Shown here: positions 34,329 through 42,441 of the stretch, piece by piece | Numbering within the stretch: the stretch's first letter is position 1 | How the letters are laid out: every line of letters starts with the position of its first letter | From: Bacillota bacterium | GTDB taxonomy: Bacteria; Bacillota; Bacilli; Bacillales; Cytobacillaceae | Reading direction: 5' to 3' | Length of the DNA stretch: 49,664 nt | Assembly (NCBI GenBank): GCA_023387295.1 | Contig: JAEWIG010000194.1 | Span: 1-49,664 of the forward strand | Program-made: the position numbers and the translations under genes | The notes under the pieces: model-generated | What the model was told of the DNA's origin: nothing | The model's database searches: none | Seen by the model: the letters and a program-made list of their open reading frames with translations, nothing else

Positions 34329-34427
34329 TGTCTAGCTCCAGCGCCTATCCCCTCGAGGTCACAAGTCAATCCTCTTAGAAAGGTAAAGAACACCTTTCCA
34401 AGAGGCTCGTCTTGTGCTTGTCGGGGA
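34329..34427. repeat. Long-hairpin intergenic repeat, copy 2
   Basis: Begins TGTCTAGCTCCAG and shares CTCGAGGTCACAAGTCAAT with copy 1 (which reads CTCGAGTCATAAGCCAAT). Complementary pairs are CCCC/GGGG, CACAAG/CTTGTG, CCTCTT/AAGAGG and AAAGGT/ACCTTT. It is followed by two smaller hairpins (34430-34460 and 34465-34498). With copy 1 and the hairpin at 34043, it fills the 500-base gap 34027-34526, which otherwise contains no gene. Confidence 0.75.
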
Positions 34428-34526
34428 TGAACACAAAGGAAAGCCCCCCTTGTGTTAACTTCGCAGGAACAATTCGTACTTTAATTGTTCCGAAGGCGCT
34501 TGCGCTTTTCGGTTAGGAGTGTCATT

Positions 34527-35165
34527 ATGCGACAAAGAAATAAACCATGGGCAAAGGAAAAACTTGCTGAGTATCCGCAATATGTAATTCAAACACCAGA
34601 AGAAAATAAAGGGAAATGGCAAGATGTGTTTGAAAAACGTGCGCCACTCCATATTGAAATTGGAACTGGTAAAGGTAGATTTATTACTGGGATGGCGAAG
34701 GCAAACCCTGATATAAATTATATAGGTATTGAATTGCAGGATAGCGTAATTGTAACAGCATTGGATAAGATTATTGAAGATGAATTACCCAATGTGAAAT
34801 TAATGAATGTAAATGCAGTTGATTTACAGAAGTATTTTGAAGATGGCGAGATTGACAGAGTTTATTTAAATTTCTCAGATCCTTGGCCAAAAGCACGTCA
34901 TGCAAAACGCCGACTTACTTTTGAAAGCTTTTTGAAAATATATGAAAGCATTCTTGTGAAAAATGGAGAAATCCACTTTAAGACAGACAATCAAGGCTTA
35001 TTTGAATTCTCTCTAATGAGCTTTTCACAGTATGGCTTATTGCTGAAGGAAGTTAGTTTAGATCTTCATAACAGCAATTATGAAGGCAATATTATGACTG
35101 AATACGAAGAGAAATTTTCACAAAAAGGAAACCGCATTTTTCGATGTGAGGTACAATTCCGCTAA
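34527..35165 (+). CDS. trmB: tRNA (guanine-N7)-methyltransferase
   Basis: A 212-residue SAM-dependent methyltransferase forming m7G at position 46 of tRNA. It has the SAM motif EIGTGKGRFI (near residue 45) and the TrmB signature FSDPWPKARHAKRR (near 117-130). ATG 34527 follows TTAGGAGTG; the open frame extends to 34485 into repeat DNA and is not used. Position corresponds to B. subtilis ytmQ/trmB. Confidence 0.96.
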   Translation: MRQRNKPWAKEKLAEYPQYVIQTPEENKGKWQDVFEKRAPLHIEIGTGKGRFITGMAKANPDINYIGIELQDSVIVTALDKIIEDELPNVKLMNVNAVDLQKYFEDGEIDRVYLNFSDPWPKARHAKRRLTFESFLKIYESILVKNGEIHFKTDNQGLFEFSLMSFSQYGLLLKEVSLDLHNSNYEGNIMTEYEEKFSQKGNRIFRCEVQFR

Positions 35166-35192
35166 GCTTATCCGAATGGATAGGCTTTTTTT
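35164..35192 (+). terminator. Terminator after trmB
   Basis: AAGCTTATCC pairs with GGATAGGCTT (one G-U pair) around GAAT, followed by a run of T; the hairpin starts at the stop codon. Confidence 0.88.
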
Positions 35193-35258
35193 TATCCTTT
35201 TCTGAATGTAGTGGTAAAATAAAACTAATCTTAAAAAAATTCTGTTAAGGAGGTTTGT

Positions 35259-36104
35259 ATGCAAACATTACAATTACAAAATATTAAGCTTACTTGGCTT
35301 TGCGGTGGAGTGAATCATCTTGATGGTGGTGCGATGTTTGGCGTTGTGCCGAAACCGCTCTGGTCAAAAAAATATCCATGTAATGAGAATAATCAAATCG
35401 AGCTACGGACGGATCCTATTTTAGTTCAGACAGAAGGACTAAATTATTTGATTGATACCGGTCTTGGCTATGGTAAATTAACTGAAAAGCAAAAGAGAAA
35501 TTTCGGTGCATTAGAGGAAACACAAGTAGAGGAAGATCTAAGAAGGCTTGGACTTTTACCTAATGATATAGATTATATCTTAATGACCCATATGCATTTT
35601 GACCATGCAGGTGGATTAACGAAACCATTTGATGGAGGATATATTTCTGCATTTCCACAAGCAAAAATAATCGTTTCGAAAACGGAATGGAATGAAATGA
35701 GAAATCCTAATATTCGTTCGAGAAATACATATTGGAAAGAGAATTGGGAGGCTATCCAAGGGCAAGTGACTGTTTTTGAAGAAGAATGGAAGCTTGGTCC
35801 GATTGAAATGCATCATACAGGGGGACACAGTGACGGTCATTCTATTGTGAAAATTCATGATGGGAATGAATTTATTATTCACATGGCTGATATAATGCCA
35901 ACACATGCACATCAAAATGTCCTTTGGGTATTGGCCTATGATGATTATCCGATGAATTCAATTTTTGCAAAGCAGAAGTGGATGGAATACGGTTTAGAGA
36001 ATAATGCTTGGTTTACATTCTATCATGATGCCTTTTTCCGTGCGGTTAAATGGGATAAAGAAGGCAATATAACAGAACAATTAAAAAGCGAGAGAAAGGA
36101 ATAA
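35259..36104 (+). CDS. ytnP: Metallo-beta-lactamase-fold hydrolase YtnP (lactonase-like)
   Basis: A 281-residue zinc hydrolase. The metal motif is MTHMHFDHAGG (near residue 109); further ligands are in HTGGHSDGH and MADIMPTHAH. The family includes AHL lactonases, and B. subtilis YtnP is reported to degrade quorum signals. The actual substrate here is not determined. AAGGAGG precedes ATG 35259. No signal peptide is seen, so it is probably cytoplasmic. Confidence 0.9.
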   Translation: MQTLQLQNIKLTWLCGGVNHLDGGAMFGVVPKPLWSKKYPCNENNQIELRTDPILVQTEGLNYLIDTGLGYGKLTEKQKRNFGALEETQVEEDLRRLGLLPNDIDYILMTHMHFDHAGGLTKPFDGGYISAFPQAKIIVSKTEWNEMRNPNIRSRNTYWKENWEAIQGQVTVFEEEWKLGPIEMHHTGGHSDGHSIVKIHDGNEFIIHMADIMPTHAHQNVLWVLAYDDYPMNSIFAKQKWMEYGLENNAWFTFYHDAFFRAVKWDKEGNITEQLKSERKE

Positions 36105-36215
36105 ATCTAGAGTAGTTCTTTAGGACTAATTCTTTGCATTATCAAAAGCTCTGTGAGATCATAATGTTGTTATAAATATAACTTAAACGACTATGTTCTA
36201 CATAAGAGGTGTGCT

Positions 36216-36773
36216 ATGACAATCTATTCATTCGAGGCTGAAAAAACGAATGGGACGAAGGTGCCATTGGCTAATTATCGAGGAAAAGTCATGCTTATTG
36301 TTAATACAGCAAGCAAATGTCAGTTTACCCCACAATTTGAGGATTTACAGAAACTTTATCTTGAATATCGTGATCAAGGCTTTGAAATCCTCGGGTTTCC
36401 TTGTAATCAATTTGCAGATCAAGAACCGGGTACAAATGAGGAGGCCGCTGGATTTTGTAAAATGAATTATGGAGTAACCTTCCCGATATTTGCAAAATCA
36501 AATGTAAATGGTGATGAGGCTAATCCGATATTTCAGTATTTAAAAGAGCAAATACCATTCAGAGGCTTTAATGAGGATAATATTTCTGAAAAGCTGTTAA
36601 AAATGATGATAAGTGCTAAAGGACCTGAGTGGTTGCTTGGAGAGCATATTAAATGGAACTTTACAAAGTTTTTAATTGACCAAGAAGGAAATGTTATTCA
36701 GAGATTTGAACCAACTGATGATATTGATAAAATTTCTGAAAGCATTAAGGAACTCCTAGTGGCATCTAAATAA
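36216..36773 (+). CDS. bsaA: Glutathione peroxidase-family thiol peroxidase, cysteine form
   Basis: A 185-residue peroxidase of the GPx/BsaA family that reduces hydroperoxides, probably using thioredoxin or bacillithiol. The peroxidatic residue is a normal cysteine, Cys35, in NTASKCQFTPQ, with FPCNQF near 70 and the late WNFTKFLID. It is about 25 residues longer than many bacterial versions because of an insertion near 115-135. The Cys rather than Sec form is notable next to the selenoprotein at 7518. Confidence 0.92.
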   Translation: MTIYSFEAEKTNGTKVPLANYRGKVMLIVNTASKCQFTPQFEDLQKLYLEYRDQGFEILGFPCNQFADQEPGTNEEAAGFCKMNYGVTFPIFAKSNVNGDEANPIFQYLKEQIPFRGFNEDNISEKLLKMMISAKGPEWLLGEHIKWNFTKFLIDQEGNVIQRFEPTDDIDKISESIKELLVASK

Positions 36774-36786
36774 AGCGAAAAAGCAA

Positions 36787-36812
36787 AAAGCTCGTAGATG
36801 TCTACGGGCTTT
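36787..36812. terminator. Bidirectional terminator between bsaA and ytzB
   Basis: AAAAGCTCGTAGA pairs with TCTACGGGCTTTT (one G-T pair). A-run and T-run flanks let it serve both convergent genes. Confidence 0.85.
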
Positions 36813-36823
36813 TATGTTGAGAT

Positions 36824-37138
36824 TTATGTAAGCTTATATGCTTCTAAGATTGTGCCAGTATGTGCATCGGTAATAAATTCATACTGTTCGTTGTGTTCAT
36901 CGACTAATCTTGAAATGCCGCCACGGTACACATTGTAGTGCAGTTCATCCTTTTCGTAATGCTCTGCATTCATGAGAATCCATGAACCGCTAATGGGACC
37001 AATCTTTTTAAATGCGGCCTTAGCAATTGATAAGGCCCTTTCAGGAGATATCGTTGCTTTCTGAGATAATACTTCCTTTACAGCTATCCCACCAGCAATT
37101 CCGACAGCAGTTCCGAGTAAAAATGATTTCCAGTTCAT
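36824..37138 (-). CDS. ytzB: PepSY-domain protein YtzB
   Basis: A 104-residue protein with an N-terminal hydrophobic anchor (FLLGTAVGIAGGIAV) and a PepSY domain ending VDEHNEQYEFITDAHTGTIL. It is probably attached to the membrane with the domain outside the cytoplasm. PepSY domains are linked to inhibition of proteases, but the target is unknown. Its neighbour ytoP is divergent, as in B. subtilis. Confidence 0.88.
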   Translation of the reverse strand: MNWKSFLLGTAVGIAGGIAVKEVLSQKATISPERALSIAKAAFKKIGPISGSWILMNAEHYEKDELHYNVYRGGISRLVDEHNEQYEFITDAHTGTILEAYKLT

Positions 37139-37174
37139 CAGTATCCTCCATTCTTATTCTGTTTGTGTGAAACT

Positions 37175-37190
37175 AAATCGTCGTCGGTTT
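37175..37190. repeat. Fragment of the inverted-repeat element, copy B
   Basis: Only the left end (AAATCGTCGTCGGTTT) remains; it is followed by AGTACAAAC, which with the upstream GTTTGTGTGAAACT forms a small hairpin. It lies between ytzB and ytoP. Confidence 0.55.
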
Positions 37191-37278
37191 AGTACAAACG
37201 GAAATAGTGGTAAGTCGAATAAAACTTCTGTAATATTAATTATATACATATTTTATCAAAAACGAAGGAGTATCTCTA

Positions 37279-38352
37279 ATGAAACAACAAACATTACAGC
37301 TCTTTAAAACTTTAACCGAGCTACCTGGAACAGCAGGTAATGAACATTTAGTTCGAAATTTTATGCGTGAGCAGCTCAGCAAATATACGGATGAGATCGT
37401 TCAGGACAAGCTAGGAAGTATTTTTGGGGTGAAAAGAGGCAACGAGAACGGACCAACAATAATGGTTGCAGGCCATATGGATGAAGTTGGCTTTATGGTG
37501 ACCTCCATTACTGAAAATGGAATGATTCGCTTTCAAACACTTGGTGGCTGGTGGAGCCAAGTTTTATTGGCACAAAGAGTTCAAATCATGACGGATAATG
37601 GTCCTGTTATTGGGGTAATTGGTTCGATCCCACCTCACTTATTAGATGAAGCAAAGCGTAGCAAGCCTATGGAAATTAGTAATATGCTCATTGATATCGG
37701 AGCTGATGACCGTGAGGATGCGAAGAAGATCGGAATTAAACCAGGTCAGCAAATTGTCCCTATTTGCCCATTTACGCCAATGGCGAATGAAAAGAAAATC
37801 CTCGCAAAAGCTTGGGACAACCGCTACGGCTGCGGGTTAGCAATTGAGCTGCTTGAAGAGGTAAAGGATGAAAAATTGCCAAATATTCTTTACTCGGGAG
37901 CGACTGTACAGGAGGAAGTTGGTTTACGCGGTGCACGAACAGCTGCAAATATGATTAATCCTGATTTGTTTTTTGCTTTAGATGCAAGTCCAGCAAATGA
38001 TATGTCTGGTGACAAAAACGAATTTGGTCAATTAGGGAAAGGAACACTTTTAAGAATTTTAGACCGTTCTATGGTGACTCATCGCGGTATGAGAGAATTT
38101 ATTCTAGACATGGCTGAAACAAACAACATTCCTTACCAATATTTTGTTTCACAGGGCGGTACAGATGCCGGTCAAGTACATCTTTCAAATGAAGGAGTTC
38201 CAAGTGCTGTAATCGGTATTTGCTCGCGTTACATTCATACACATGCTTCCATTGTTCATGTTGATGATTATGCAGCGGCAAAAGAGCTTTTAGTCAAGCT
38301 TGTTAAAGCATGTGACCGTACAACAGTCGAAACCATTCGTCAAAATGGCTAA
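37279..38352 (+). CDS. ytoP: M42-family glutamyl/leucyl aminopeptidase YtoP
   Basis: A 357-residue cytoplasmic di-metal aminopeptidase. Ligands are in VAGHMDEVGF (near residue 67), AWDNRYGCG, the catalytic pair in VQEEVGLRGA, FALDASPA, and the C-terminal SRYIHTHASIVH. M42 enzymes form tetrahedral complexes that degrade peptides. ATG 37279 follows AAGGAG. Confidence 0.94.
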   Translation: MKQQTLQLFKTLTELPGTAGNEHLVRNFMREQLSKYTDEIVQDKLGSIFGVKRGNENGPTIMVAGHMDEVGFMVTSITENGMIRFQTLGGWWSQVLLAQRVQIMTDNGPVIGVIGSIPPHLLDEAKRSKPMEISNMLIDIGADDREDAKKIGIKPGQQIVPICPFTPMANEKKILAKAWDNRYGCGLAIELLEEVKDEKLPNILYSGATVQEEVGLRGARTAANMINPDLFFALDASPANDMSGDKNEFGQLGKGTLLRILDRSMVTHRGMREFILDMAETNNIPYQYFVSQGGTDAGQVHLSNEGVPSAVIGICSRYIHTHASIVHVDDYAAAKELLVKLVKACDRTTVETIRQNG

Positions 38353-38360
38353 TAAAACAG

Positions 38361-38388
38361 AAAAAGGCAGCAGATTTGTTGCCTTTTT
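38361..38388 (+). terminator. Terminator after ytoP
   Basis: AAAAAGGCA (38361-38369) pairs with TGCCTTTTT (38380-38388), ten bases after the stop codon. Confidence 0.85.
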
Positions 38389-38401
38389 GTATGTGGAAAT
38401 T

Positions 38402-38454
38402 AAATCGTCGTCGGATTCATTGAGCAAGCCTCGATGTACGAAGTAATCGTAAGT
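38402..38454. repeat. Inverted-repeat element, copy C, right end missing
   Basis: Matches copy A from GTCGTCGGATTCATT through the core CGAAGTAATCGTAAG, then diverges; the right terminal repeat is absent. It lies between the ytoP terminator and the DUF84 gene. Confidence 0.75.
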
Positions 38455-38489
38455 TGATTCAAAAGTCCTAAAGCAGGAGGTTTCAAGAG

Positions 38490-39035
38490 ATGGATAAAGA
38501 CATCGTTGCATCATATAGAAATATTATCATCGGCTCAAAAAACCCAGCAAAAATTAAGGCAGTTCAGGCTGTTTTTCAGAGCTATCAGGCAGAATTTACT
38601 TCCGTAAATGTTCCATCAGGCGTAAGCGAGCAACCTTTTTCCGATGAAGAAACGATTAAAGGAGCACTAAATAGAGCGAATGCTGCACTTAAAGAAGGCG
38701 ATGGAGATATAGGGATAGGTCTTGAAGGTGGAGTTCATGAAACGGAATATGGCCTGTTTCTTTGTAATTGGGGGGCACTTGCCGAGAAGGGAAAGACAAA
38801 TATTATCGCAGGTGGGGCAAGAATTCTTCTTCCTGATGCTGTTGTTAACCGAATAAAAGCTGGAGAAGAACTTGGACCTGTGATGGAGGATTTTACTCAT
38901 AAAGAAGATATCCGAAAAAACGAAGGTGCAGTTGGAATATTTACAAATGGACATATTAGTCGTGCAGAAATGTTTACTCATGTTATGAAGCTATTAATCG
39001 GCCAATTTGAATATCGACGCTTGTCAGATGAATAG
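38490..39035 (+). CDS. DUF84-family inosine/xanthosine triphosphatase-like protein
   Basis: A 181-residue protein of the YjjX/ITPase-like family. It starts IIIGSKNPAKIKAVQAVF and has VPSGVSEQPFSDEETIKGA and GIGLEGGV, the usual nucleotide-pocket segments. Related enzymes remove non-canonical nucleotides such as ITP and XTP from the pool. AGGAGG (38475-38480) is 9 bases before ATG 38490. A possible later start at Met-free positions is not supported. Confidence 0.88.
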   Translation: MDKDIVASYRNIIIGSKNPAKIKAVQAVFQSYQAEFTSVNVPSGVSEQPFSDEETIKGALNRANAALKEGDGDIGIGLEGGVHETEYGLFLCNWGALAEKGKTNIIAGGARILLPDAVVNRIKAGEELGPVMEDFTHKEDIRKNEGAVGIFTNGHISRAEMFTHVMKLLIGQFEYRRLSDE

Positions 39036-39090
39036 GAAGAAATGTATGATATAAAAGGAGGATAGATTTCCTGTCAAGGAGGAAAAAAGT

Positions 39091-39603
39091 ATGAGAAACC
39101 ATTCAAAAATGTCTTTGCTCTTGTTTATCGTATTGTTATTACTGACAGCTTGTTCTAATTCGTCAATAAAAGAGGAGCAAAAAGCAGCTTTGGATACTGT
39201 GAAAGAGACGTTTACCCAAAAACCTAAAGCGGCAAACAATAAAAATCAAGATATTGAGTTCTATCTACCTTTCGGCTTTGAATTGAAAGAAGAGACACCG
39301 AATAATATCATTTTAAAGAATGGCTCAAAAACATATATCCTTTTTTATAATCAGCATGAAGCGCCTAATAGTAAAGTTGTCTATGAGACGACTTTGAAAT
39401 TAGGAGAGTATGATTTAAATGAAACATTTACAAACAATGATCGGTTAGGCTATTTATTAATTAACCAATTAGAAAAAGATAAAAATGAATTGATTGTTGG
39501 GGTGGGTGGTGTGAAAATCACAACCGAAACAAAAACAAAAGGTTTATCGACAGAGGCCGCAGCAATGATTGAAATCGTCAACTCAGTTAAAATGAAGGAT
39601 TAA
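39091..39603 (+). CDS. Putative lipoprotein, unknown function
   Basis: A 170-residue secreted lipoprotein. The signal peptide (KMSLLLFIVLLLL) ends in LTAC, with Cys21 as the lipidation site, followed by a serine-rich and charged linker and a compact domain (FYLPFGFELKEE to the C-terminus) with regular beta-strand-like alternation. It would be anchored on the outer face of the membrane. I do not recognise the family beyond small Bacillus lipoproteins. AAGGAGG precedes the start. Confidence 0.8.
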   Translation: MRNHSKMSLLLFIVLLLLTACSNSSIKEEQKAALDTVKETFTQKPKAANNKNQDIEFYLPFGFELKEETPNNIILKNGSKTYILFYNQHEAPNSKVVYETTLKLGEYDLNETFTNNDRLGYLLINQLEKDKNELIVGVGGVKITTETKTKGLSTEAAAMIEIVNSVKMKD

Positions 39604-39632
39604 AGCGAAGGGTATTTCCCTTCGTTTTTTTA
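39604..39632 (+). terminator. Terminator after the lipoprotein gene
   Basis: CGAAGGG pairs with CCCTTCG around TATTT, followed by seven T residues, immediately after the stop codon. Confidence 0.9.
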
Positions 39633-39667
39633 TTTGCTTTTGAATATCATGTTAAAAATATGTAGTT

Positions 39668-39687
39668 ACATGTGTAAAGACATGTGT
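39668..39687. promoter_or_regulatory. Tandem ACATGTGT repeats upstream of the PTS IIC-like gene
   Basis: ACATGTGT occurs at 39668-39675 and again at 39680-39687, 12 bases apart, each containing the palindrome ACATGT. They lie 47 bases before the start codon where an operator would be expected. No known regulator is assigned. Confidence 0.35.
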
Positions 39688-39733
39688 TAAATTAAAGGAG
39701 TGATCATTTAAAAATCTAGGGGGATATTAAAGC

Positions 39734-40783
39734 ATGAGAGCTTTCATAAACAGAAAAGGGGTAAGCCTTTCTGCTAAGGTATATTTCATTGATGCATTAA
39801 GCAATATGGCACTTGGTTTGTTTGCATCACTTATTATTGGCTTAATTATAAAGACGATTGGGGAGCAATTTAGTTCGCTGCTTGGAATTCAGCTTGATTT
39901 TATCGTCGAAATGGGCAAGCTAGCAATGGGACTAATGGGACCTGCTATCGGAGTAGCTGTTGCATACGGTTTAAAAGCCCCTCCGCTTGTTGTTTTTTCT
40001 GCCATTGTGAGTGGTGCAGCAGGAGCTAGCTTAGGAGGACCGGCGGGAAGCTTTATTGCAGCGTTAATTTCTACAGAGATTGGTAAACTCGTCAGTAAAG
40101 AAACAAAGGTTGATATTATTGTTACGCCACTCGTTACCATTTTCGTAGGATTTTCAGCAGCAACATTAATTGGCCCAGGAATTGAATACTTAATGAAAAG
40201 TCTAGGCAGTATGATTATGTGGGGAACGGAACAAAGACCAATCATTATGGGGATTGTTGTTGCTGTTCTAATGGGGATAGCTCTAACTGCCCCTATTTCA
40301 TCAGCAGCAATTGCGATGATGCTTGATTTACATGGCTTAGCAGCTGGAGCAGCAACAATAGGTTGTGCAGCCCAAATGATCGGGTTTGCTGTCAGCAGCT
40401 TCCGAGAAAATAAGACTGGTGGTTTTATCGCTCAAGGTCTAGGAACTTCAATGCTACAAGTGTCGAATATTATTCGAAATCCACTTATACTTATTCCACC
40501 TACATTGGCTGGGGCACTACTAGCACCAATTGGAACGACTATATGGATAATGGAAAGTAATGCAGCCGGAGCAGGGATGGGAACAAGTGGATTTGTGGGA
40601 CAGATCATGACATTTACGACGATGGGATTCGAATTGGATGTTTTGATGAAGGTTATCCTATTGCATTTTATTGGACCTGCAGTCATAAGCTTGGTATTAT
40701 CAGAATATATGAGGAAAAAAGGGTGGATTCGATATGGTGATATGAAAATCCACACAGGAGGAGACCGAAATGAAAAAGCTTGA
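39734..40783 (+). CDS. PTS transporter subunit IIC-like membrane protein (PTS_EIIC_2 family)
   Basis: A 349-residue membrane protein with about nine to ten hydrophobic segments rich in Gly and Ala, matching the stand-alone EIIC family (for example ASNMALGLFASLIIG-type start, GGPAGSFIAALISTEIGKLVS and SNIIRNPLILIPPT). There are no IIA or IIB genes nearby, so its energy source and substrate are unclear; it may be a permease not driven by the PTS. A GGGGGAT site precedes ATG 39734. It overlaps ytpP by 14 bases. Confidence 0.82.
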   Translation: MRAFINRKGVSLSAKVYFIDALSNMALGLFASLIIGLIIKTIGEQFSSLLGIQLDFIVEMGKLAMGLMGPAIGVAVAYGLKAPPLVVFSAIVSGAAGASLGGPAGSFIAALISTEIGKLVSKETKVDIIVTPLVTIFVGFSAATLIGPGIEYLMKSLGSMIMWGTEQRPIIMGIVVAVLMGIALTAPISSAAIAMMLDLHGLAAGAATIGCAAQMIGFAVSSFRENKTGGFIAQGLGTSMLQVSNIIRNPLILIPPTLAGALLAPIGTTIWIMESNAAGAGMGTSGFVGQIMTFTTMGFELDVLMKVILLHFIGPAVISLVLSEYMRKKGWIRYGDMKIHTGGDRNEKA

Positions 40784-41087
40784 ATCAATGGAACAATTCG
40801 AACAACTAAGAGATAATGGTAAGCATATCTTTATGTTCTCAGCAAATTGGTGTCCTGATTGCCGCGTTATTGACCCAATTCTACCAGAAATTGAAGAAAA
40901 ATATAAAGAGTATACATTTATTTATGTCGATCGTGACGATTTCATCGATCTTTGCATTCAGCTTGATATATTTGGAATTCCAAGCTTTATCGGCTATCAG
41001 GATGGACAGGAATTAGGACGATTCGTAAGTAAGGATCGAAAAACACAAGAGGAAATTGAAAACTTTATTGAAAAGCTAACGAAATAA
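40770..41087 (+). CDS. ytpP: Thioredoxin-like protein YtpP
   Basis: A 105-residue thioredoxin-fold protein with active site WCPDC (Cys28 and Cys31), the middle YVDRDDF and the cis-proline loop FGIPSF. CPDC differs from the CGPC of classical thioredoxin. It likely reduces disulfides of specific cytoplasmic partners. AGGAGG precedes the start inside the upstream gene. Confidence 0.93.
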   Translation: MKKLESMEQFEQLRDNGKHIFMFSANWCPDCRVIDPILPEIEEKYKEYTFIYVDRDDFIDLCIQLDIFGIPSFIGYQDGQELGRFVSKDRKTQEEIENFIEKLTK

Positions 41088-41094
41088 TGGAACC

Positions 41095-41124
41095 AATCCT
41101 CCATCCTTTTAGATGGGGGATTTT
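41095..41124 (+). terminator. Terminator after ytpP
   Basis: AATCCTCCATC pairs with GATGGGGGATT (one T-G pair), followed by TTTC. Confidence 0.82.
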
Positions 41125-41188
41125 TCATGTACAATAATACATAACTTTATTCGTACAATACTACTAGCCCGCTAATGGAGGGACATAT

Positions 41189-41989
41189 ATGAAAATGGAC
41201 AGTATTAAAATGAAAAAAGAATTGGAAAAGAGATTAACGAATCCAAACAGAACCTTTTCATTCGATAAAAAAAAGGATGAGCTTCGAATAGAGAATAAAC
41301 AAACAGGGAAGGGAATTACGATTTCCTTACCTGGTATTATTGCGAAATGGGAGCTTCAAAAGGAAAAAGCGATTGAGGAAGTAGTTTATTATGTAGAAGA
41401 AGGACTTCAGGCAATGGACGGGGATCTCCAGCTATTAGGAGCGGAAAAGAATATTTACCCAGTCATTCGCTCTACTTCATTCCCGCTAGAATCAGAGGAG
41501 AACGTTCCATTTTTAACAGATGAGCATACCGCTGAAACAAGAATTTATTATGCGCTTGATCTTGGTAATACATATCGTTTGATTGATACAAAGCTAATTG
41601 AAAAAGAAGGTTGGAATCCAGTAAGAATTAAAGAAACTGCATTATTTAATGTGCGTTCGCTCTCAACAGAAGTAAAGAGTGATACAGTTGCTGGAAATAT
41701 ATTTTACTTTCTAAATAAAAACGATGGTTACGATGCAAGCAGAATTTTAAATGAAACCTTTTTGAAAAAGATGGCTCAAGAAATTGAAGGCACGATGGCG
41801 GTAGCAGTACCCCATCAGGATGTGTTAATTATTGCCGATATTATGAATGAAACGGGTTACGATATTCTTGCAGAAATGACAATGAGCTTTTTCGCAAGTG
41901 GCCGTGTCCCGATAACAGCTCTTTCCTTCATTTATGAAAATGGGGAGCTTGAACCAATATTCATCCTAGGGAAGAATCGAAAAAAATAA
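41189..41989 (+). CDS. ytpQ: DUF1444-family protein YtpQ
   Basis: A 266-residue soluble protein, recognised as the DUF1444 family by position after ytpP and by segments such as LQLLGAEKNIYPVIRSTSFP and VAVPHQDVLIIADI. Function is unknown. GGAGGG precedes ATG 41189; ATG 41195 is an alternative. In B. subtilis ytpR would follow, but here a repeat element occupies the gap. Confidence 0.85.
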   Translation: MKMDSIKMKKELEKRLTNPNRTFSFDKKKDELRIENKQTGKGITISLPGIIAKWELQKEKAIEEVVYYVEEGLQAMDGDLQLLGAEKNIYPVIRSTSFPLESEENVPFLTDEHTAETRIYYALDLGNTYRLIDTKLIEKEGWNPVRIKETALFNVRSLSTEVKSDTVAGNIFYFLNKNDGYDASRILNETFLKKMAQEIEGTMAVAVPHQDVLIIADIMNETGYDILAEMTMSFFASGRVPITALSFIYENGELEPIFILGKNRKK

Positions 41990-42044
41990 ATAGGCTAAAT
42001 ATCATAGGATCACGATAAAGTGGTCCTTTCTTTTTGCTCAACGA

Positions 42045-42308
42045 AATCGTCGTCGGTTTCATTGAGCAAGCCTCGACCGCGACTAACGGGCTGTATATGA
42101 ACTATCAAAGAACACAAATATTTCAGAAACAGCCCGTAAGTTCCCGATTGACGAAATAAGAGTTTTCTTTGGGCTTCAGCCCTTAGAAAACTCAATCAGG
42201 CTTTGCGTGACTAACCATCAGTGGAAAATCATCACTGATGGAGGTTCGTCTTATGTTAACGAAGTAATCGTAAGCGTAGTGAAATGAAGCCGACGACATT
42301 ATACATAA
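42045..42308. repeat. Composite inverted-repeat element, copy D, with hairpin-rich insert
   Basis: The outer ends match copy A: left GTCGTCGGTTTCATTGAGC to GCCTCGAC (42049-42076), right CGAAGTAATCGTAAGC to GCCGACGACA (42260-42298). Between them is an unrelated ~183-base segment with three hairpins: ACGGGCTGT/ACAGCCCGT, GAGTTTTCT/AGAAAACTC with inner GGGC/GCCC, and CCATCAGTG/CACTGATGG. It fills most of the 450-base gap between ytpQ and sftA. No gene is supported inside it. Confidence 0.82.
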
Positions 42309-42441
42309 CAAGGTTAGGAGCTGATGCTCATGAGTGTTTTGCTTTAACATATTTAAATTAACTAGACTCATATTTTTCTACAAATTTCACGAATTACTGA
42401 TAAAATAATAAAGATAGAATGTAGGAAAGAGTTGGTATAAA

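Noticed and set aside
34455..34652. 65-residue minus-strand frame over the trmB start
   Set aside because: It is a shadow of trmB and the hairpin region, with no ribosome site.
40432..40788. 118-residue minus-strand frame in the PTS IIC-like gene
   Set aside because: Proline/serine-rich antisense of a Gly/Ala-rich membrane gene, a common artefact.
42010..42195. 61-residue minus-strand frame between ytpQ and sftA
   Set aside because: It lies inside the hairpin-rich repeat, has no ribosome site, and its sequence is explained by the inverted repeats.
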